A DNA stretch of 64,000 nt from JAHBXE01 sp044222195 (GTDB lineage: Bacteria; Planctomycetota; Phycisphaerae; Phycisphaerales; UBA1924): assembly GCA_044222195.1 (NCBI GenBank), contig JBGANS010000010.1, positions 124,001 through 188,000 of the forward strand. The letters run 5' to 3'. The notes beneath the pieces are model-generated. The model had not been told where the DNA came from, searched no databases, and saw nothing but the letters and a program-made list of their open reading frames with translations. Below, in pieces: positions 17,439-26,503 of the stretch. The position numbers and the translations under genes are program-made. The stretch's first letter is position 1. Every line of letters starts with the position of its first letter.

Positions 17439-18044
17439 TTACTTCCGCCGACGGCCAGCGACGCCGATGGCGCCGACAGCGAGGAGGGCGAGAGAACCGG
17501 GGGCGGGAATATCGCCGGCGTTGATCGCGCCACCAGCGGTGTTTTCCCAGGCGTAGTCGCGGATGACACCGGCCGTGCCAGCGCCGCCTGCGTTCTTGGT
17601 GTAGTGCATCCAGCCGAAGTGCGAGACGTTTCCGGCGTCAACGAACTTGAAGCCGAGGATGCCTTCAACGCCAACGGCGAAGTTCGTCGTGGCGGGGCTG
17701 AGACCGGCCGCGGCGTTGATCGGCGTGCCGGGGGCGAGGTTCGTCGCCGGGGAACCGACGTAGGCCGAAGCCTCGGGAGCGGTCGTGTTCTGGAAAAGGC
17801 TGCCGCCGCCCTGGTAGGGATTCAGGTCCCAGCCAGCGAGGGCCACCGGCGCGCCGTTGGCCTGGAAGGCGCCCGTCTGTACGTTCAGGTACACGCCGTA
17901 GAAGTCGTTCGGGATGGGAATGTTCACGATGCCGCTGTAGACGACAGCAGCTTCAGACTGCTGCACGCCGCCAACGACGGCCGCACCGGCCGCGGCCGCG
18001 CAGGCCACGAAGTGCGTATCCAACCTCTTGATCAAATTGCTCAT
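17439..18044 (-). CDS. PEP-CTERM protein of phosphodiesterase cassette, copy 2
   Basis: A 201-residue secreted protein, paralogue of 14307-14945. It starts MSNLIKRLDTHFVACAAAAG with the same ribosome-binding region (AGGAAAGGGACAAGAC). Its signal peptide ends near QSEAAVVYSG, and it ends DIPAPGSLALLAVGAIGVAGRRRK (PEP-CTERM). The mature part keeps VVYSGIVNIPIP and LGFKFV...SHFGWMHY. The N-terminal 30 residues are much more conserved between copies than the middle. Likely a surface protein anchored by an exosortase encoded elsewhere. Confidence 0.9.
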   Translation of the reverse strand: MSNLIKRLDTHFVACAAAAGAAVVGGVQQSEAAVVYSGIVNIPIPNDFYGVYLNVQTGAFQANGAPVALAGWDLNPYQGGGSLFQNTTAPEASAYVGSPATNLAPGTPINAAAGLSPATTNFAVGVEGILGFKFVDAGNVSHFGWMHYTKNAGGAGTAGVIRDYAWENTAGGAINAGDIPAPGSLALLAVGAIGVAGRRRK

Positions 18045-18206
18045 GTCTTGTCCCTTTCCTCACCGAGCACACACGTGCCCAAGTTCCTATGTCTCTCGCC
18101 CGGGGCCCATCGAGAACACGTACTCGAAGAACTGACCCATGGCCGAACGGGTGGAATGACCCACCTGCCCATACTGACTTGAGATTACTCGAATCTTCCG
18201 GATGTC

Positions 18207-18267
18207 GCAAGGTTTAATTCGAAAGGAATTGCATAAATCAACCCAGAGGTCCGAAAAAACTTGTAAC
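18207..18267 (-). promoter_or_regulatory. Conserved 61-bp upstream element, copy 2
   Basis: Partner of 15112-15172: GTTACAA-N8-GGACCT, a TTG, and GAATTA-N2-CTTGC at identical spacing. It lies 163 bases before the start codon at 18044. Conservation between two otherwise diverged non-coding regions points to a shared promoter or regulator site. Confidence 0.65.
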
Positions 18268-18308
18268 TCAAAAGTGACATCGGAGGCTTTCGGACCGGCG
18301 CGCCGGAA

Positions 18309-18965
18309 GTGCATGGTGCAACGCTCACTAGGATCAGACCGGGGATAGAGTTCGAACGCTGGAAAGCAGGTTCTCGTTTGCCAAGCACACCACCCATCTT
18401 GGTCGTTTCAGGGCTTCCCCGGTCAGGGACTTCCATGATGATGCGCATGATCGTCGCCGCGGGAATACAGCCCCTAACCGATTCCTTGCGCCAAGCGGAT
18501 GAGGACAACCCGCGCGGGTACTTCGAGCTCGAGGCGGTCAAGCAGACCAAGGCCAGCGCGGCGTGGCTTGCCGATGCCCCCGGGAAGGTCGTGAAAGTCA
18601 TCCACGTGCTGCTCAAGGACCTTCCGGCATCGTTCCAGTACCGGATCGTGTTCATGCATCGCGACCTGGATGAGGTGCTGGCGTCGCAGAAGAAGATGCT
18701 GGAGCGGTCGGGACGGTCGGGGGCGGCGCTCCCGGCGGAGGCGCTGAAGAAGGTGTTTGCGGCCCAGCTTGATGCCGCGAGGAAGTGGGCGGCCTCGCAG
18801 CCCAACTGCTCGTGCCTCGATGTGAAGTACGCCGAGGTGGTGGCGAACCCGGCGGCGCAGGCCAGCCGGATCGCGGAGTTCATCGGGGTACCGGGAAAGG
18901 CGGCTGAAATGGCCGCGGCGGTGGAGGCGTCGCTGTATCGAAACCGGTCCGTGCCGGGGGCGTGA
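18309..18965 (+). CDS. Sulfotransferase-like protein
   Basis: 218 residues. The N-terminal motif GLPRSGTSMMMRM (residues about 35-47) matches the 5'-phosphosulfate-binding loop of PAPS-dependent sulfotransferases. HRDLDEVLASQKKML near residue 118 fits the 3'-phosphate-binding Arg region, and VKYAEVVANP and IAEFIGVPG are typical C-terminal motifs. The start used is a GTG at 18309 with only a weak ribosome-binding site, so the true start could differ by a few codons. It is divergent from the PEP-CTERM/phosphodiesterase cassette. It may sulfate sugars or tyrosines on surface material; the acceptor is unknown. Confidence 0.8.
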   Translation: MHGATLTRIRPGIEFERWKAGSRLPSTPPILVVSGLPRSGTSMMMRMIVAAGIQPLTDSLRQADEDNPRGYFELEAVKQTKASAAWLADAPGKVVKVIHVLLKDLPASFQYRIVFMHRDLDEVLASQKKMLERSGRSGAALPAEALKKVFAAQLDAARKWAASQPNCSCLDVKYAEVVANPAAQASRIAEFIGVPGKAAEMAAAVEASLYRNRSVPGA

Positions 18966-19010
18966 GCGAAGCGAACGGAACGGCACTTCGGGCGCTGGGC
19001 GCAAGAAAAA

Positions 19011-19030
19011 GGCGCTCCGGAAGGAGCGCC
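19011..19030 (-). terminator. Rho-independent terminator, minus strand
   Basis: An 8-bp stem GGCGCTCC / GGAGCGCC around GGAA, with AAAAA at 19006-19010 giving the U run on the minus strand. It ends the gene at 19054-20028; it also lies just after the convergent sulfotransferase gene. Confidence 0.85.
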
Positions 19031-19053
19031 CGTGGTCGCGATGCGAGGAGAGA

Positions 19054-20028
19054 TCAGGTGCAGCCGGCGGCGTACTTGTTGATGAAGCACTGGAAGTCGT
19101 TGGCGGTGAGAGCGGGTGTGGCGGTGCTGCCATCGCAGTTGGCGTAGGAGTGGTTCGCCGCGTACTCGTTGATGAAGCACTGGAAGTCGTTGGCGGTCAG
19201 GAGGGGCGTGGCGGTGCTGCCGTCGCAGTTGGCGTAGCAGGGCTGCGTGAACGAGGAGACGTAGGCGATGGCGCTGGACACCGTGGCCGAGGCGTTGGGG
19301 GCGATCTGGAGGTTCCACTGGAACGCGCCGGTGAAGTCGCCGGGCGAACCCGTGACCGTGTTGGTCAGGTTCGTGACGGCGGTGTCGGACAGCAGCGTTC
19401 GCAGACCGGCGAAGACCTGGGCCTGGTACGCCAGCGGGTTGGTCGCCCGGAATTCGGCGAGCGTTGTTCCTTCCTGGACCTGGAAGGTGTTGCCCGCGGC
19501 GTTGATGGCGTAGGAATCGCCGCCGGCGGTGGCGACGGCGTCGATGTCGCAGTAGCTGAAGAGGGAGATGTTGAGGGTCGAGGCGCCGGTGTTGGTGATC
19601 ATGCAGGTGCAGGTGGTCACGGGCCCGCCCGGGGCGGCGACGATGATGTATCGCTGCTGAGAGGTGAAGCTGTAGGCGGCGTTGGTGACGGTGAAGTCGT
19701 ACCCGCCTGAGTCGAGCGTGTTGGCGTTATTGCCGACCATGATGCCGGAAATCGCGGGGCTCGCGGCGTTGGTGGCGAAGGTGTATTCGCGCGTGTCCCC
19801 GTTGGCGCGGAGCCACCAGCCGTGCTGGAAGAGACTGTCGAGCGACGCCGCGTTGGTGGGCCGGAAAATCGCGGCCACGGGGCCGACACCGGTCGCGCCG
19901 GCGGCGACCGCTTCGCGGCTGAAGATCCCGTTGCCGGCGTTGGCGCCGCCGGGCGTAATGGAGAACTGCGCGGCGGCGGAGCCGGCGGCGAGCGCGATGG
20001 CCGAGGCGGAAATATGGAACGACTTCAT
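19054..20028 (-). CDS. Secreted protein with two GC-type dockerin repeats
   Basis: 324 residues. ATG 20028 follows an AGGGAGG site and opens a Sec signal (MKSFHISASAIALAAGSAAAQ). The frame is open further upstream but without signal features. The body is Thr/Ala/Asn-rich, predicted beta, and not recognised; it resembles the body of the PEP-CTERM protein at 8412-9206 in having a TxTNTGASTLNISLFSY-type strand. The tail has two dockerin-like repeats (CYANCDGSTATPLLTANDFQ... and SYANCDGSTATPALTANDFQ...) ending AAGCT. Probably a surface protein anchored through the dockerin tail. Confidence 0.85.
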   Translation of the reverse strand: MKSFHISASAIALAAGSAAAQFSITPGGANAGNGIFSREAVAAGATGVGPVAAIFRPTNAASLDSLFQHGWWLRANGDTREYTFATNAASPAISGIMVGNNANTLDSGGYDFTVTNAAYSFTSQQRYIIVAAPGGPVTTCTCMITNTGASTLNISLFSYCDIDAVATAGGDSYAINAAGNTFQVQEGTTLAEFRATNPLAYQAQVFAGLRTLLSDTAVTNLTNTVTGSPGDFTGAFQWNLQIAPNASATVSSAIAYVSSFTQPCYANCDGSTATPLLTANDFQCFINEYAANHSYANCDGSTATPALTANDFQCFINKYAAGCT

Positions 20029-20390
20029 GAAAACCTCCCTGAGGGCCCGCGAGGGGCGTGTGTGGTTGGGCGCGGCAGAGCGCCCGTGATTCGTGCAGCG
20101 TTGATGCTCAACGCTCCAGCCCGGTCGGACGCGGCCCCGTGTGTGGGACGGGGCGCACCCTCGCGGACAGTCCCTTATCCTATGAGAAGTCCGACGAGTA
20201 CACACGCTTTTTTGCGATCGAGCGCACGGACGCCCTCGGGCTCGCAGTGGCGGGGAACACGCACACGCAGGCGCGACCGGTCGTGGTGCACGGGAGAGGG
20301 ATTCCGTACACCCGGCGAACACCGGTTGCCGGAGGGCAGTTTTCGAAGCGGGGAGCGAACTTCGGGACGCGACCGCGGTAGCATGACGTA
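20029..20390. other. Intergenic region between divergent genes
   Basis: 362 bases between the dockerin gene (minus) and the ABC permease (plus). Nothing is recognised apart from the AGGGAGG ribosome-binding site of the minus gene at the left end. Promoters for both genes should be here but no clear boxes were found. Confidence 0.5.
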
Positions 20391-22265
20391 ATGCCCCCGA
20401 TCCTCCGCTGGTTCCTGAGACTTGCACCCACCAACCCGATTACGGTGCGACTCGTACAGAATGGGTCGCGCCGGGTGCGGCACCTCTACATACGGGCCGG
20501 GTATCTGGCCGTCTTGATCCTGGTGCTGCTGTGGTCGCTCCTGGCGCCGGGTTCATCGGGTTCGATGAGCTACAGCCAGTTGGCACAGGCGGGGGCCACG
20601 AGCTTTGCCTACGTGGCGTATCTGCAGGTCGGGCTCATCTGCGTGCTGGCTCCCGTGTTCATGGCGGGGGCCATCGCCCAGGAAGCGAGCCCGAGGACGT
20701 GGGAAGTGCTGCTGACCACGCCCCTGTCGGCGCTGCAGATCGTGCTGGGCAATCTTTCGGGGCGGCTGTTCTTCATTCTCGCGCTGCTCATGTCGAGTTT
20801 GCCGCTGTTCGCGCTTACGCAGTACTTCGGCGGTGTGCCGGGGCGGTCGATCTTTATCAGCTACGCGATCGCCGCGGCGGCGGCGCTGGTGGTGGGGAGC
20901 ATCGCGATTTCGCTGTCGGTGTCGCGGCTGGTGGGGCGGCGGGCGGTATTCGCGTTCTACGTGGCGGTAGTGAGCTACGTCGCCGTGACGATCGCGGTGG
21001 ATGCGTGGCTGACGTCGAACGGGATGGGGGCAGGCGCCGGCGGGCGTGGCGTGACGTGGATGACGGCGATCAACCCGTTCCTGTGCCTCAAGTCGCTGCT
21101 CAGCCCCTCGGGTTATTCGACGGCGGAGGCGGGGACGTACACGGGAATGAAGGCGATGTTCCTTGAGGCGCCGGTCACGCTGTGGTGCGTGGGGAGCGTG
21201 CTGCTGAGCCTGGTGCTGGTGGGGCTTTCGACGATCACGGTGCGGCTGGGCGGGCTGGGGACACTCACGAGCGGGGGGTATCACAGCGCGAAGGCGCCGT
21301 GGTACCGGCGGATCTTTGGATTTGGGAGCGCGGGGGCGGAGTATCGCCCGCCGCGGGCGGTGTGGCACAACCCCATCGCGTGGCGCGAGGCGGCGTCGCG
21401 CAACAGCACGTTCGGGCGGATCATGGCGCGCTGGAGCTTTGTGGCGGTCGGCGGGCTGTGGGGCATCTCGCTGATCGTGATGTACCACGTGGGATCGATG
21501 AACGCGGCGAACTTCAAGCTGGCGCTGATCGCGACGGTGCTGGGCGAACTCGCGGTGACGACGCTGGTGGCGATGAACATGGCCGCGACGGCGATCAGCC
21601 GCGAGCGGGAGGATGGGACGCTGGACCTCCTGCTGACGACACCGATCACGCAAGGGGCGTACCTGTCGGGCAAGATGCGGGGCCTGATCGCGTATCTGAT
21701 TCCCATGCTGGCGGTACCGATCGGGACGTTGGCGCTCGCGGGGCTCTATGTGCTGACCAACGGGCTGGGCAATGGCAAAGTGGTCATGCCGACGGTGGTG
21801 GTCGCGCAGACGGTCGCGGAGCCGCTGGTGCTTCCGGAAGCGGGGCTGCTCGCGCCGCTGGTGATCGTGCCGTTCATGGCGTTCTGCGTGATGATCGGGT
21901 TGTACTGGTCGCTCAAGAGCAAGGGGACGCTCTCGTCGGTGGTCGGGACGGTGGCGGTGGCGGGCATCGTGTCGGGGATCGTCGGCCTGTGCGGGTGGAA
22001 CGCGGGTATCGAGATGCCCTACGCGGGCCCGGCGCTGGGCGCGATCAGCCCGGCTTCGCTGCTGTATTCGATGGTGTATTCGGGCGAAGCGATGCGGGAG
22101 TCGGTGACGGGCGCTTCGGGAAACCTCGAATCGGCCCGCGTGTCGCTGTTCATCGGAGCGGCGATCCTGGCCGCGCCGTTGTATATCGCGATCATCTACG
22201 GCATCCACGCGCACATGGTGAAGAACTTTGACATGATTGTGAGGAAGCTGGCGGGAGTGAAGTAG
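20391..22265 (+). CDS. ABC-2 type transporter permease
   Basis: 624 residues with about twelve predicted membrane segments in two halves. The first half has QVGLICVLAPVFMAGAIAQEASPRTWEVLLTTPLS and the second repeats AATAISREREDGTLDLLLTTPIT. These are ABC-2 permease motifs, in which the membrane domain contacts the ATPase around the E-(R/A)-x-x-(G/R)-T-x-(E/D)-x-L-L-x-T-P segment. It is therefore a tandem fusion of two ABC-2 halves. No ATP-binding subunit lies next to it, so a partner must be encoded elsewhere. The substrate is unknown. Confidence 0.85.
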   Translation: MPPILRWFLRLAPTNPITVRLVQNGSRRVRHLYIRAGYLAVLILVLLWSLLAPGSSGSMSYSQLAQAGATSFAYVAYLQVGLICVLAPVFMAGAIAQEASPRTWEVLLTTPLSALQIVLGNLSGRLFFILALLMSSLPLFALTQYFGGVPGRSIFISYAIAAAAALVVGSIAISLSVSRLVGRRAVFAFYVAVVSYVAVTIAVDAWLTSNGMGAGAGGRGVTWMTAINPFLCLKSLLSPSGYSTAEAGTYTGMKAMFLEAPVTLWCVGSVLLSLVLVGLSTITVRLGGLGTLTSGGYHSAKAPWYRRIFGFGSAGAEYRPPRAVWHNPIAWREAASRNSTFGRIMARWSFVAVGGLWGISLIVMYHVGSMNAANFKLALIATVLGELAVTTLVAMNMAATAISREREDGTLDLLLTTPITQGAYLSGKMRGLIAYLIPMLAVPIGTLALAGLYVLTNGLGNGKVVMPTVVVAQTVAEPLVLPEAGLLAPLVIVPFMAFCVMIGLYWSLKSKGTLSSVVGTVAVAGIVSGIVGLCGWNAGIEMPYAGPALGAISPASLLYSMVYSGEAMRESVTGASGNLESARVSLFIGAAILAAPLYIAIIYGIHAHMVKNFDMIVRKLAGVK

Positions 22266-22285
22266 GCGGGGGGAGTGCGCCGGCA

Positions 22286-22356
22286 GTAACCCGCGGGGCC
22301 TCCCCGACTCGTGGGAACTGATAACACACAAAGCTCAAAGTAACCCCGCGGGTGAC
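22286..22356. repeat. Imperfect inverted repeat after ABC permease
   Basis: Arms GTAACCCGCGGGG (22286-22298) and CCCCGCGGGTGAC (22344-22356), with one mismatch and a 45-base loop. It lies between the permease and the beta-helix gene; a weak terminator or a regulatory structure is possible. Confidence 0.5.
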
Positions 22357-22424
22357 CTTGCCGCGCCAGGGTTTTGATGTAGCTTTCTCATCTCGGTTCG
22401 GGGAACTCCTTGAGGAGAGAGGCG

Positions 22425-25058
22425 ATGGACTTCAAGACTCGGTGGTTGTGGTGCGCGCTCGCGGCGGCGATGCTCGGCGGCGTCAGCTCGATCCAGGCTT
22501 AGCCGTCGGATGACGATGTCATCGGCGAGGCCACACCAATCCCTCCCCAACTTGACTTCTACGTCGGCACCTGGGGCAGCGACTCGATCGCGTGGTACCA
22601 GAACTCGCCGACGAATCCGTTCGCGACCATCATGAGGGCCCGCAACGCGATTCGAGAGTTCCGCGCGGTGTACGCGCCATCGGCAATGCCAATTCGCGTT
22701 CATATCGCGGGCGGTGAGTACCTGACCTATTCGCCGATTACCTTCGAACCGCAGGACAGCGGCTGGCCCGGCGTTCCGATTCAATATCTCGCCTGGAATC
22801 CGGCTGGCATCGGCGGGGTCACCTCGGACGATGTCCTCATTTCCGGCGGCTTCAGAATGCAGGGGTGGACCGCTCGAACGGCGCCGAGCGGAGTCTCGGC
22901 CTACGTCGCTCAGGTCCCAGCGGGAATATCAGACATCCGCGATGTCTGGGTGAACAACCAGCGCATGGTGCGGGCTCGGTTCCCGAATGTGCCGACGTGC
23001 TCCGCCGCGTACGCCAACCCGAGGACTCCGCCGTGCCCGAACAGCGGGTATCTCGTTGTGACGCGAGTCGAGGCGGTCTTGGTGGGCGATCAGCGCCGGC
23101 AGCGCGTAGTCGTGCGTAGTGCCGACCCGAACCATCCGACGGACCCTCTGTTTCCTGGGCCAGCGATCCCACAGCCCGCCGATTGGTCGCACGTAGAGGC
23201 CAGCGCGACTCGCTATTGGGTCAATCCACAGGCGCGGGTTGGATTTGGTTTCCCGGTCGCCGGCCAGCCCGATCAAGTCCGCCTCGAGTTTCCCGTCACC
23301 GCCTTCGGAACGGGCAACACTGAACAGGACCTCGGTGCGCTCGGGTGCTTCTACTACGACAATTGGCGACCGGAACATAACAATCCCGAGCCCGATAGGA
23401 CCTACGTCCGGTCCTACCTCCAGGTCGTCGGGGAAGACGATGTGAGCAACCCGCCGCAATGGCTTCCTGCTCGGGACTCTCCGGCACAGCTCTTCCTCAG
23501 CAACGATCTGGCCTTCCTGGACGCGGACAAGGAGTGGTACTTTGACGCTGCCCACGGCGAGCTCTGGCTCAAGACGTGCGTCAATCCCGATTCAGCGGGC
23601 GCGAGGGTCATCGTCCCGATCAACCCAAAGCTGCTCATCGTGGACCACGCGCAGAACCTGACCTTTGACGGCTTGTCGTGGGCCTTCACCCATCAGCCAT
23701 TTCCCACAATGGTCGACGGAATGACACCCGGGTATGCCAGCATCCAGACCGGCCAGATCTGGTATGACGCTTCGTGGCCGTACTGGAACAACATGGTCTA
23801 TGCCGCGATCACCATGACCGGCGCTCAGAGCTGCTCGCTCGTTCGTTGCCGCATCGCTCATGCGGGCGGCAGCGGCGTCATCATCGGCGCGGGCGTCACG
23901 TTCGGCCCGCCCGCTATTTTCACAGAAAGCAACAACTGCCGCCTCAGCCAGTGTGAAGTGTTCGATATCGGCGCCCACGGCGTGTACATCGGCGATGAAC
24001 GGAGCATCGACGATCTTGCCTGGGCGCTCCCCGGCCAATCCGGACCCGGCACCGACCCGAGCAACGGCAACTCCGTGGAACTCTCCAAGATCCAGAACTA
24101 CGGCGTTGTCTACCGCGACTGCGTCGGCGTCTACGCAGGGCACACACGCGATCTCTCGATAACCAACAACGAGATTTCCTACGGCAACTACGACGGGATT
24201 TCCGTCGGGACTGTCCAGGCGCACCACCTCAGTGTCCCAATCCCCACGACACTCTGCGGGGCGACCATCGACCGGCAGGTCTCTTAGAACGGCGAGGGAA
24301 CGATTATCAACGGCAACAACATCCACCACGTCATGCTCAAGCTCACCGACGGCGGCGCTATTTACATGCAGGGCTCGCACCTGGCGGGCTCGGGCGGGGT
24401 TCCATCACAACTGCTCGGCAACTACATCCACGACATCGTGCTGAACCCGTACTTCAACATCACATCCACGGACACCGTGTGCCGAGGGTTCTACTTTGAA
24501 ACCGGCAGCGACGGCTGGTACGTGCTGGGGAACTACACCGAACGGTGCCAGGCGCCGTACATCTTCCACTCGGGGCAGGCGTTCTACGCGTCGTGCTCCA
24601 ACGTGCCACACATCTGGGCGTGCGATGGCTTCGGCGGAAGCGCGCTCCGCTGGTGGCAACCGGCCTGGCCCACGAGCTGGGAGATGTGCTTTGGCTCCGG
24701 CATTTTCGCGCCCGGCCAATACTGGGTCGGCGAAGAGCTTTCGAACATCTGGCTCGATCCCACAGTGACCTCGGGGGCGTACGACACGTACGCCAACTGC
24801 ACCGGCTACGGGTATCCATCTCCCGACCCACTCAGTGTCTACGGCGGCATGTGGGCTTTGACTTCACCCGTGCAGGACTTCAACCACGTCGTTCACAGCC
24901 AGAACGACCCGGTCCATGGCCCGAGAATCGCTGGGATCATCGCCACGGCGGGACCCGACGCCTATGTCTCGAACTGGTTCTTCCCGGCCGTAGTCAAGCG
25001 AGTTCATCGCACACCGATTTGTAGTGAGCCCGTCGATCCCGCCTCCCAAGTCCAATGA
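22425..25058 (+). pseudogene. Right-handed parallel beta-helix secreted protein interrupted by two in-frame TAG codons
   Basis: A single frame of 878 codons. It starts with a clear Sec signal (MDFKTRWLWCALAAAMLGGVSSIQA; ATG 22425 after GAGGAGAGAGGCG) and runs to TAG/TGA-free sequence through 25058 except for TAG at 22500-22502 and TAG at 24285-24287. The first stop falls right after the signal peptide, before PSDDDVIG. The second falls within the beta-helix region, between DRQVS and NGEGTIINGNNIHH. The body has beta-helix rung motifs (NCRLSQCEVFDIGAHGVYIGD, ITNNEISYGNYDGISVG), as in polysaccharide lyases and related right-handed beta-helix proteins. Both TAGs could be CAG by one C-to-T change. 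There are no frameshifts over 2.6 kb, so this is a recent pseudogene or a readthrough/recoded gene. TAG is a normal stop in other genes here. Confidence 0.75.
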
Positions 25059-25089
25059 GCGACCCACACAGCAGGAGTACCATTCCATC

Positions 25090-26400
25090 GTGAAGCGAGC
25101 AACACGCATCATCCCAGGGCTGTTGAGCGCGGCTGGCGCGATCACGCCAGTTCTCGGGCAATGTTCGCCACAATGGACCGCCTATCAAGGACCGCAACTC
25201 GACAACGGAGTTTGGTGTGTCGCAGCGTGGGATCCGGATGGAGCGCGACCAATTCCTTCCATTGTAGTTGCGGGCGGGAACTTCGAACATGTCGGAAACT
25301 CGCCCCTGAGTCTGGTCGGCGCGTGGAGCGGATCCAACTGGCAGTCACTAGGCGCAGGAGTGGACGGGACAGTCGAGAGCATCACGGTGTTCGATCCCGA
25401 TGGGACCGGGCCCCTCGTGCCGGAACCCGTGATCGGAGGTGACTTCCTACACGGCGGCGCCGCCTCGCTGAATCGAATAGCTTCATTTCGGGCCGGTCAA
25501 TGGATTCCGCTTGGTGTTGGAGTGGGCGAGTATGTCAACACAATGACAGTGGTTGGATCGGACCTCGTCGTTGGCGGACAGTTCTTCACCGCGGGGGGAA
25601 TTCCTGTGCAAGGTCTTGCCCTCTGGAACGGCACCACATGGCGTGCCTTCACCGATGAACACGCGGCGGGCCCGCAGGTCCTCGCCAACCTCGGCGGCAC
25701 CCTCTACGCCGGCGGCCTCTTCCTCCTCCCTTCCGGACCGCCCCTCACCAGCGTGCTGCGCTGGAAGAACCCGGCCTGGGTCGCCCCGGCCCCAAGCCAG
25801 CACAACAACGAGGTCTGGGCGTTTGCCCAGTATCGCGGCCAGGTCGTCGCGGGCGGCGCGTTCACTTCGCCCGGTAATCACGTGTCGGTGTTCGCGGGCG
25901 GCGCCTGGCAGCCCCTGGGCCTCGGCGTCAACGGTAACGTCAACGCTTTGTGCGTCTTCGACCCCGACGGCCCCGGCCCCATGTCCGATCTCTTGATCGC
26001 CGCGGGCAACTTCTCCACCGCCGGCGGTCAGCCCGCCTCCGGGATCGCCGCCTGGGATGGCAATGCCTGGTCCGCCCTCGGCACAGGAACCACCGGTCAG
26101 GTCCGCGCCCTGACCGTGTGGAACAACCAGCTCGTTGTTGCCGGCGACTTCTTCTCCGCCGGCGGCCTCATCTCCCCCGGCATGGCCCTTTGGGGCTGCC
26201 CGCAGGTTCCCGCCTGCTACGCCAACTGCGACGCCAGCACACGCACCCCCGTCCTCACCGCCAACGACTTCATGTGCTTCATCAACACCTTCGCCAACTC
26301 CGACCCCGCCGCCAACTGCGACGGCTCCACCACCAACCCAACCCTCACCGCCAACGACTTCATGTGCTTCATCAACAAGTTCGCCGCGGGTTGCTCGTAG
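25090..26400 (+). CDS. Secreted beta-propeller-like protein with GC-type dockerin repeats
   Basis: 436 residues. GTG 25090 was chosen because it begins a signal peptide (MKRATRIIPGLLSAAGAITPVLGQ) after an AGGAG site; the frame also opens at 25024, which overlaps the previous gene. The body repeats units of the form VVGGxFxxAGG...GLAxWNGxxWxAxG about every 40-50 residues, which suggests a beta-propeller or related repeat fold. The tail has two dockerin-like repeats (CYANCDASTRTPVLTANDF... and ANCDGSTTNPTLTANDF...) ending AAGCS. It starts 31 bases after the interrupted beta-helix gene and may share its transcript. Confidence 0.85.
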   Translation: MKRATRIIPGLLSAAGAITPVLGQCSPQWTAYQGPQLDNGVWCVAAWDPDGARPIPSIVVAGGNFEHVGNSPLSLVGAWSGSNWQSLGAGVDGTVESITVFDPDGTGPLVPEPVIGGDFLHGGAASLNRIASFRAGQWIPLGVGVGEYVNTMTVVGSDLVVGGQFFTAGGIPVQGLALWNGTTWRAFTDEHAAGPQVLANLGGTLYAGGLFLLPSGPPLTSVLRWKNPAWVAPAPSQHNNEVWAFAQYRGQVVAGGAFTSPGNHVSVFAGGAWQPLGLGVNGNVNALCVFDPDGPGPMSDLLIAAGNFSTAGGQPASGIAAWDGNAWSALGTGTTGQVRALTVWNNQLVVAGDFFSAGGLISPGMALWGCPQVPACYANCDASTRTPVLTANDFMCFINTFANSDPAANCDGSTTNPTLTANDFMCFINKFAAGCS

Positions 26401-26445
26401 GCGAGGCGAGGGTCCGGGCGCTTGAACCGCGCCCGTGATGAGCTT

Positions 26446-26476
26446 CACGGGCGTCCGCCCGCGGCGGAAGCCCGTG
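26446..26476. repeat. REP-like hairpin between convergent genes
   Basis: An imperfect palindrome: CACGGGC pairs with GCCCGTG, then after one mismatch TCCGCC pairs with GGCGGA around CGC. It is followed by GTGGCACGAT, a motif shared with hairpins at 30399-30497 and 60771-60830. It may act as a terminator for both flanking genes. Confidence 0.65.
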
Positions 26477-26503
26477 GCACGATCTCAGAAAGCCCTGGCA
26501 CGA

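Noticed and set aside
20553..22331. Minus-strand open frame of 592 codons
   Set aside because: Antisense to the ABC permease; His/Arg-rich, no domain.
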